This document shows, in pieces, positions 57,010-64,000 of a DNA stretch of 64,000 nt. Source of the DNA: Taiwanofungus camphoratus (Eukaryota; Basidiomycota; Agaricomycetes; Polyporales; Taiwanofungaceae); NCBI GenBank assembly GCA_003999685.1, contig CP021223.1, positions 1,984,001-2,048,000 of the forward strand, given 5' to 3'. A model generated the notes under the pieces. That model searched no databases. It was not told where the DNA came from and saw only the letters and a list, made by a program, of their open reading frames with translations. Every line of letters begins with the position of its first letter. Within the stretch, counting starts at the first letter, position 1. The position numbers and the translations under genes are program-made.

Positions 57010-59095
57010 ATGCGAGTATCGACTTGCAGCATGACTGGCAATATTTGGCCTCCACGTCCATCTGTAGAGGAGAGTGAACTGGACAAAGCGTTGCGTCTGG
57101 AGGAAGAGAGGGAGGCGAAAAGAGTTAGGTATGCTCCAACCACTGAGAATTACCGATCGCGACGTTCATGTTGTCACCTTCATGCAGCGATGAAATTGAC
57201 CGGATTATTGAGCATGATCGACTGGAGCTTAGAAAAAAGCGATCTGCAACGAAGATTCTCATCTTGGGTAATGCGCGTCCTGAGCATATCCTATTGTCAC
57301 GCGGCGACACTGATACCGCATTGACTGTATTCGTATGCTTGCATACGCACACTTAGGTCAAGCAGAGTCGGGAAAGTCAACAATGCTGAAAAACTTCCAA
57401 TTTCATTTCGCTCCGAAAGCTTTTCAGGCTGAGAGCGAGGCATGGCGCGCAGTCATCCATCTCAATCTAGTTTGTTCCGTCAATTTCATCCTCAACCTCC
57501 TCTCCAAGTGCTGCGACAACGAACTAGGAAAGACAACATCACCGACACAGCGCAAACCCGTGGACAGCCACCGCTGGCTGAAAATGCGGTTGGCGCCTCT
57601 GCGTCAGGTGGAGGTTATTCTGAACAAATGTCTTGAGGTGAACGCCTCACCGTGCAGCAAGTGCACTGACAAGGAGGGGGCGCGCAATAATGGCAGACTT
57701 CCGGAAGTGTCTGTCCGCTATGGCTCTGGATGGAGGGTACTCGTTCGGCAAGAAGGAGAACGCCCCCCGTCTCGGTTGTGGGATGACCTGGACGATGCTC
57801 GACGGATTCTTGAAGCGTGTCGGGAGGATATTCTGTCTTTGTGGGCCGACGACAGTGTGCAAGGTCTCTTGAAAGAAGAAGAAATCACACTTCAGGATCA
57901 ACCGGGCTTGTTCGTAGTCATGTTCTGTTATGACTTTGGTTTGGACTCTGAATTTATGTCATTCTTCAGCTTCCTTGACCAAGCTGACCGTATTGCGAGT
58001 CTATCATACACTCCCACTCCAGGTTAATATCGTTCTGTGCTGTCCACCGTCCTAGATTGCTCAATAGAGACATAGAGGACATACTGCGTGCTCGAATACG
58101 TACGGTTGGCGTGGAAGAACATCGTCTGATTATGGAGACACGTCAGTAATGTGTTATGTCTTTCGATCTCATTACCTCACGGTAGGATGACTCAGAGATA
58201 GAACGAAAGCAAGAATGGATTTTCTACGATGTCGGTGGTCATCGCGGACAGCGGGGTATATCTTTATTCTCCAGCATGAAGTCGTCCACTAACAAGTATC
58301 CAGCTGCCTGGGTGCCATTCTTTGAAGATGGTATGTAGAATTCAATCTCTACATCCAAAATTGCACATTGATAAGGTCGGTCTTCAGTGAACGCTATCAT
58401 ATTTCTTTGTCCGATGGCCGCTTTCAACCAAGTTTTATCGGAGGACACTTCTGTCAATCGATTGGTAATTTATCTTCACTTCTATGCACGACGGTTATAT
58501 TGAAGAACCGTGTCTTCGAGATTGATTCCCTGAAATTGTGGAAGACAATCTGCCAGAGCAAACTCCTTGCTAATGCGACGTTCATTCTCCTTCTGAATAA
58601 ATGCGACATTCTCAAGACGAAACTTGAGTCTGGTATGCGGTTGCTGTCCTTGAGCCTTTCTATTCATTGAAAGGCTGGGAGCAGGTATATTGTTTTCTCA
58701 CTACGTAGAACAGTATCAGGATCAGCCAAACGACGTGGAGGACGTGATCAATTGTGCGTCAGGTCATCACGTGCTACTTCTTTCTAACCTGTGTCTTCCA
58801 AAGATCTCAAGAGAGTTTTCCTTGCGATCTACAAAGATCACTGTCTATCAAAACGCAAGCTTACTGTGCACGCGACATGTGCCGTGGTGCGTAATGCGTT
58901 CTGCACCTTTAGGGGGAATGATTGACGGTTGACGGTTTTGACGGCCGTTCAGGATATGCACATGATGTCACTCGTTCTCAACAGCGGTAAGCGCCTTTCA
59001 TCAAGGATCTGACTCGGAAAACTGATGGTCATATTCTTCACCTAGTCCGAGATGTCATTCTTTTGAATACTCTCCAAAACACCAATCTCATATAA
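57010..59095 (+). CDS. Divergent heterotrimeric G-protein alpha subunit
   Basis: About ten exons. The P-loop is assembled by splicing ILILG to GQAESGKSTMLKNF. Switch I is RARIRTVGVEEHRL, keeping the Arg and the Mg-binding Thr. Switch II is FYDVGGHRGQR: His replaces the catalytic Gln of DVGGQ. The base-contact motif is LLLNKCDIL and the last one is HATCAV. The C-terminus is only completed by two more introns: TCAV joins DMHMMSLVLNS, which joins VRDVILLNTLQNTNLI and the stop at 59093-59095. The helical domain is enlarged compared with standard G alpha (about 350 residues), with a Cys/Lys-rich insertion near 57600-57700, as in the expanded mushroom G alpha families. It has Gly-free MRVSTCSMTGNIW or, from 57031, MTGNIWPP at the start, so no N-myristoylation signal. 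It would sit at the inner plasma membrane downstream of receptors. Confidence 0.9.
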
Positions 59096-59540
59096 CTCGG
59101 TGCCCATCGATTCCAACGTCTCTTCATCCTATGACCGTTATGATCTATTAGTATCTAATGAATATATTATACGTCCATAATGATCATTATATTGTAAATA
59201 CATCGATGTAGTATTCTGTGATTCCGTTGTTTGCATCCTCATTCTTATGCCAGGGTTGGAATGAATTTATAACTGCCCCCGGTGATTCAGATGATCGACG
59301 ATTCATAACGAAGGTGAACCTAGGTAAGCAAGTTGGTTATTTACCTTCAGAGATCCGCGCGCGCGAGGAAGCGACCTGGTCACTAATCAGAAGCCAGATC
59401 ACTACTGCCCATCACGATTGTTGTCATATTTACTTTCTACATGTTAGTAGAACACAATACGAGATATTCAAAATCGCAAGAACCTTTCCCACTCTCATTT
59501 CACTCTTTCGTCAACGGTTTCATCGTAATATAGGTTAGGA
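59096..59540. other. Intergenic between G alpha and O-methyltransferase 3' ends
   Basis: 445 bp between convergent genes. A plus open frame at 59218-59538 shows no recognised domain; AT-rich sequence lies around 59150-59210. Confidence 0.5.
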
Positions 59541-60407
<867 letters not shown>

Positions 60408-62009
60408 TGAATCAGAGAGATTGCACTACGTTCAGAAAGTGAGCCGCAACAAGAGTGGGATGATGTCTAAGCAATCTGCGAGCCCCTTTTATAGAGAAAT
60501 GAGGATAGGACCGTGTTTCGAAAATTGCTAAAAAAGATCATACAAGAGCTAGCCCATGGACCAGGGTGGTTCGAAGACAAGTCATTCCTCACACTTTGCA
60601 AGTCGGATAAGCTGAAGAAGCTGGGCTGCGCCATCAAGAGTAACATGTCCGGTAATTCCACTGTATCCATGGTCGTTCCTGCCGCGACAGCTTGAATATA
60701 CTATCGGCTGTTCGGCCAAAGGGCCTAAGGCAGTAGACGTAGTGGAAACGTGCACCGTGGGGGTCAGCAGACGCTGCGCACACCTGCCTTTATCTGATAA
60801 GATCATATTCTTTGTTCCGCGTCAGGCACAGCTCACAGGAGCGATTGAGGAGCGAGTGTAGGGCGCAGCAAACGGCCAACCACAAGGACAGTCCGGCGAG
60901 CACAGAAGGATTGAAGACCAGTGCTTATTGAATGAGTGACCTCCGTGCTCTAGTGCCATGGGTTTCGAACGGTGAAACAAGAGTGACTTGCGTCGCGGAA
61001 GAATTGGGATCTTTGGTGAAGAACAAACGTGGCCGATCGGCCGCCATTATTGCAGGCTAGTCGTGGATCGTGCCGCGGATTGTAGGGACGCGCGGCCTGT
61101 CATACTTGTCACCCCGGTAATGACGATGGTCTTTGGAGTCTGGGCAGAATCGAAGGCTTATCGGGAATATAACATGGAGACAGTAGCCGTGCCATTCTGT
61201 ACGGCACGAACGCTAGCTTCTACTGCGTAGGTTCCGTGAATTGAATGCTTTGCGATGTGCGGTTCTTGCGAACAGTGCTTGCAGAAGAGGGAGGAACGTA
61301 AGTCGTCTTCGGCCGGTTAATCGTAGCAGATATGTGAATGAGCGTCTTACCATTCGTCTGCACACTGTGTATTTATCCGATGAAGGGATGAAGGATACCT
61401 CGTGTTACAATAACCCTTCCGCATTACACAGGCTCGAAGTCGTTGGGCGATGTAAGCTGAGGTTCGTAGATTATCAGTGTGGGAGGTACGTAGAAGAAGA
61501 TGGAGATCCGTTCTGATCTCAGACGCGCGTCTACCATGGCGGCTCCGCGGCTTCAATTGATTCAACAAAACTTTCTTTCGTGAGTCAGTCGTGCACGGCA
61601 TCTTGTCCGGTAAATGCTTCAACTTGTACTGTCCAAAGATTCTTCAAAGAGCAGACGGAATAGTCTGCCATAGCGCTAGCCTTTCAGTCGACGTACTATC
61701 CAATGCGGCACCTTCTGTCAGGTTAAGCTAAGGGCATGGATCTGCCCCCGTACTACTACTTGACATATTTAGTCGAAAAACCTCGACAAGCTGTGCCGGT
61801 CCAGGTCGGCCTTGACCGCTGGATCGCCTTTCCTAGAAAGTATCGATACTGCGCCTTTAGACCGTTCCCTATGACTATGACTTGACGGCCCATCAGCCCT
61901 TGATTTAAGGAGTCAAAATTGAACATAAACCCGCAACCGAAGGATTTACGTGCTGCATTCACTGAACACCTTATACACATAAGACCCTCTTCCTGAACTT
62001 CAGAGCAGC
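60408..62009. other. Intergenic, OMT promoter side to FAD monooxygenase promoter
   Basis: 1.6 kb between opposed genes. I see no gene in it; it should contain both promoters. Confidence 0.5.
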
Positions 62010-63515
62010 ATGTCTACGCCAACTAAAGTCATCATTTCCGGTGCTGGTATTGCGGGCCCTGTGCTTGCTATGTTTCTGAAGCTGAAGGGCTACGAGCCCG
62101 TCGTATACGAAAGGACCGAGAAGATATCTGGTCTTGGGCTTAGTCTGATGTATGTCTAACACGTTACGACTCTTCCGTCCTCTCATGTTGGCTTCGGCAG
62201 TTTGCAGCCCAACGGCCTCCGCGTCCTCTCCTTGATCCCCGGGCTTGTTGAGAAGATTGTCGGCAAGGAGCTCGAGAGCATCAGGCAGTGCTCCATTGTG
62301 CCAGAAGACGAGGGTGTTCTCGCGGACTCGGATGCTATACCAAGGATATCAGACGACCTTGGATCCTGCATTTTAGCTACCCGGCGGCTGCTGTTCAACC
62401 GCACCCTTGTCGACACCGCGGAGAGCCTGGGCATGAAGATCGTCTGGGGACATCAGCTCGTGGCGCTGAAGCAGGCAGACGGCAGTGTCGAAGTTGCCTT
62501 TGCGAATGGGGCGACTGATACGGCAAGTTTCGTTGTCGGCTGTGACGGGCTGCACAGCAATACCCGCACATGCCTCCTTGGTCAGGAGCAAGCCGACTTT
62601 ACGGGTCTGACCCAGGTAACTTGACTCAAGACTGGGTGGGTCCCGTCTCGCTTACGCTTCACGGCAGACCGGTGGTATCTCCCCTACGCCGGAGGTTCTC
62701 TCTAAGCGTGCTACGTTGATGAACATTTATGGAGACGGTGTACACATGGTCTCCTATCCCATCTCTGACACTCACACGTCTTGGGCGTGAGCATCTCCCG
62801 TTCTCCCTGGCTGCGTGGTCTCGTAGCTCAAAATCATTTGCAGCATTACCGTGCAGGAATCGGAGGCCAAAGAAACCTGGCGCTCGATGGACGAAGAACG
62901 GCAGAAAGAATTCAAGGAAGGACCCATCTCCAAATGGGGCTTCGGGGCGGGTGAATTGGTATCCACTGCTGATAAAATTGTAAAGGTGAATTCGCCATGC
63001 TGGTGCGCGACTCACGAGAGACTGATGACGGAATGAATAGTATGGACTGTACGACCGGCCAGAGTTGCAGACTTGGCACGAAGGCAGGGTCGTATTGCTG
63101 GGAGACGCCGCGCACCCTACCAGTCCGGTGAGTTGTCAGTCCGGTCTTTTATTTTGTACATGATCCTACGACTCTCCGGTGCCAGCATCTTGGCCAAGGC
63201 GCCAATCAGGCTTTTGAAGACATCTACCATCTTGTGCGCCTCCTTGTGAAGCACAACCCTTCCGCCGAGTCGCCTTCGACAGCAGTTCTCTCGGACGTCT
63301 TCAGTGAGCTCGAGCGAATCCGCATACCTCGCTCTTCAGAACTGGTCAAAGGGGCGAGGAGGCAGGGCGAGAGCCGTGTGGTGCACGGAGTGGATGCATG
63401 TAAGACGCGGAATGACGGCATACGCGATGCGTGGAAGGATACTGCATTGATTGTCTCCGGTTATAAGATGATGTTTGGAACGCATCCATTCCCACCTGGA
63501 CAGAGTGAGATCTAG
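62010..63515 (+). CDS. FAD-dependent aromatic-type monooxygenase (salicylate hydroxylase-like)
   Basis: Start at 62010 (MSTPTKVIISGAGIAGPVLA). The Rossmann GxGxxG is GAGIAG; the acidic residue binding the ribose follows in VVYERTEKI. The DG motif is FVVGCDGLHSNTRTCLLG, and the GD motif is VVLLGDAAHPTSPHLGQGAN with QAFEDIYHLVRLLVK. Introns: about 62149-62201 (LSL|ILQPNG), about 62617-62666, 62789-62849 (HTSWA|ITVQESEAKE), 62986-63043 and 63128-63187. The protein ends MMFGTHPFPPGQSEI, about 420 residues. Family members use NAD(P)H and O2 to hydroxylate aromatic or isoprenoid compounds. The substrate is unknown. The neighbouring O-methyltransferase could be a partner tailoring enzyme, but no synthase is nearby. 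All FAD motifs look intact. Confidence 0.92.
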
Positions 63516-64000
63516 TTTCGCAGGGCAGATTTTGCGTTATAGTTAGCGTTCGGTGCCCGCGTTTCCACTGATTTGGTGTTTGGTGCATGATATCCTGGAT
63601 GCTAGCACCTTCAGTTATCACCGTATGCAATCCGTGTGGGTGTTGAGTTTTGGGAGCGTTCCGGCGTTCCCGACCTGACCATTGTCCATGAGCTAAGGGG
63701 TCCAGGAAGGATGTGAGGTTGACAAATTCCTGTACACATAACAATCTCTGCATACCAGCGTAGCACTCAGGCTGTGATCGAGGATCGAACGCTGCACCAA
63801 GAAGGGAAGGTGACTTGCCAATTGCAAGCCGATCTAACTCGATGACATCACAGGAGCGCATCCCGGCGTGCGAACACCCTATGTATCCGTGTCCATGACC
63901 TGTTGACAGGAAAGGAGCAAGTCGCCGTTGGCAGTCATGGAACCATATATAAGCTCTTAGACTCCTCATCCTGGTCACAACCCTTCTCTGTCCTATCTTC
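63516..64000. other. Intergenic right end with promoter-like sequence
   Basis: No gene is recognised in the last 485 bp. A minus open frame covering it is probably chance. Confidence 0.5.
63946..63953 (+). promoter_or_regulatory. TATA box candidate
   Basis: TATATAAG followed by a CT-rich stretch (CTCCTCATCC, CCCTTCTCTGTCC) near the right edge looks like a core promoter for a gene starting just outside the window. Confidence 0.4.

Noticed and set aside
57010-59012. Shorter G alpha model ending at the TGA at 59010-59012
   Set aside because: A further GT-AG intron (58987-59045) leads to VRDVILLNTLQNTNLI, the expected G alpha C-terminus, so the longer model is preferred.
59218-59538. 106-codon plus-strand open frame between the G alpha and OMT genes
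   Set aside because: No domain and no neighbouring exons; lies between two convergent 3' ends.
63346-63978. 210-codon minus-strand open frame at the right edge
   Set aside because: Overlaps the last exon of the FAD monooxygenase in antisense and has no domain.

Overview
The window is nuclear DNA of a filamentous basidiomycete, most likely an Agaricomycete. The evidence is: short (about 45-60 bp) GT-AG introns in almost every gene; tight spacing with divergent promoters of 170-375 bp; a long, divergent G-protein alpha subunit of the kind expanded in mushrooms; a small stand-alone I9 inhibitor like the Pleurotus proteinase A inhibitor; and F-box/LRR debris typical of mushroom genomes. No bacterial, organellar or viral block was recognised, and I found no convincing tRNA or rRNA gene.

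Layout. 1-2.7 kb: 5' part of a Ser/Thr-Pro-rich gene, possibly a Wee1/Swe1-type kinase, running off the left edge. 2.7-6.9 kb: repeat-rich gap with a 126-bp palindromic MITE, other inverted repeats and a broken F-box gene. 6.9-16.7 kb: dense housekeeping block: RING/TRAF zinc-finger protein, SNU23 (tri-snRNP), cytosolic isoleucyl-tRNA synthetase, ribosomal protein uL11 (RPL12), PHO80-type cyclin. 17.2-26.7 kb: Ran1-like kinase, UTP6 (U3 processome), serine-rich protein. 26.7-30 kb: gene-poor, with one possible decayed gene. 30-36.6 kb: MND1 (meiotic recombination), a large disordered protein, complex I subunit NDUFS7. 36.6-41.5 kb: gene-poor, with unresolved coding-like exons on the minus strand and the second copy of the 126-bp MITE. 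41.5-54.3 kb: PAS-kinase-like kinase, two unrecognised genes, a MAG1-type DNA glycosylase, the I9 inhibitor, a conserved basidiomycete protein of unknown function, and a mitochondrial persulfide-dioxygenase-like enzyme. 54.3-57 kb: gene-poor, with two adjacent MITE-like elements. 57-63.5 kb: divergent G alpha, O-methyltransferase, FAD monooxygenase.

The genes do not form a pathway or an obvious secondary-metabolite cluster. The last three (G alpha, O-methyltransferase, FAD monooxygenase) are accessory-type genes next to each other, but no core synthase is present. I did not find a clear new defence or mobile system. The most rewarding observations are: two equal-length copies of a palindromic MITE 36 kb apart; an unusual set of very small exons (3, 13, 15, 17 and about 21 nt) and a GC-AG intron that automatic annotation would probably miss; a G alpha with His at the catalytic Gln position; a kinase with an HCD catalytic loop and a large internal insertion; and several coding regions with no recognisable family.
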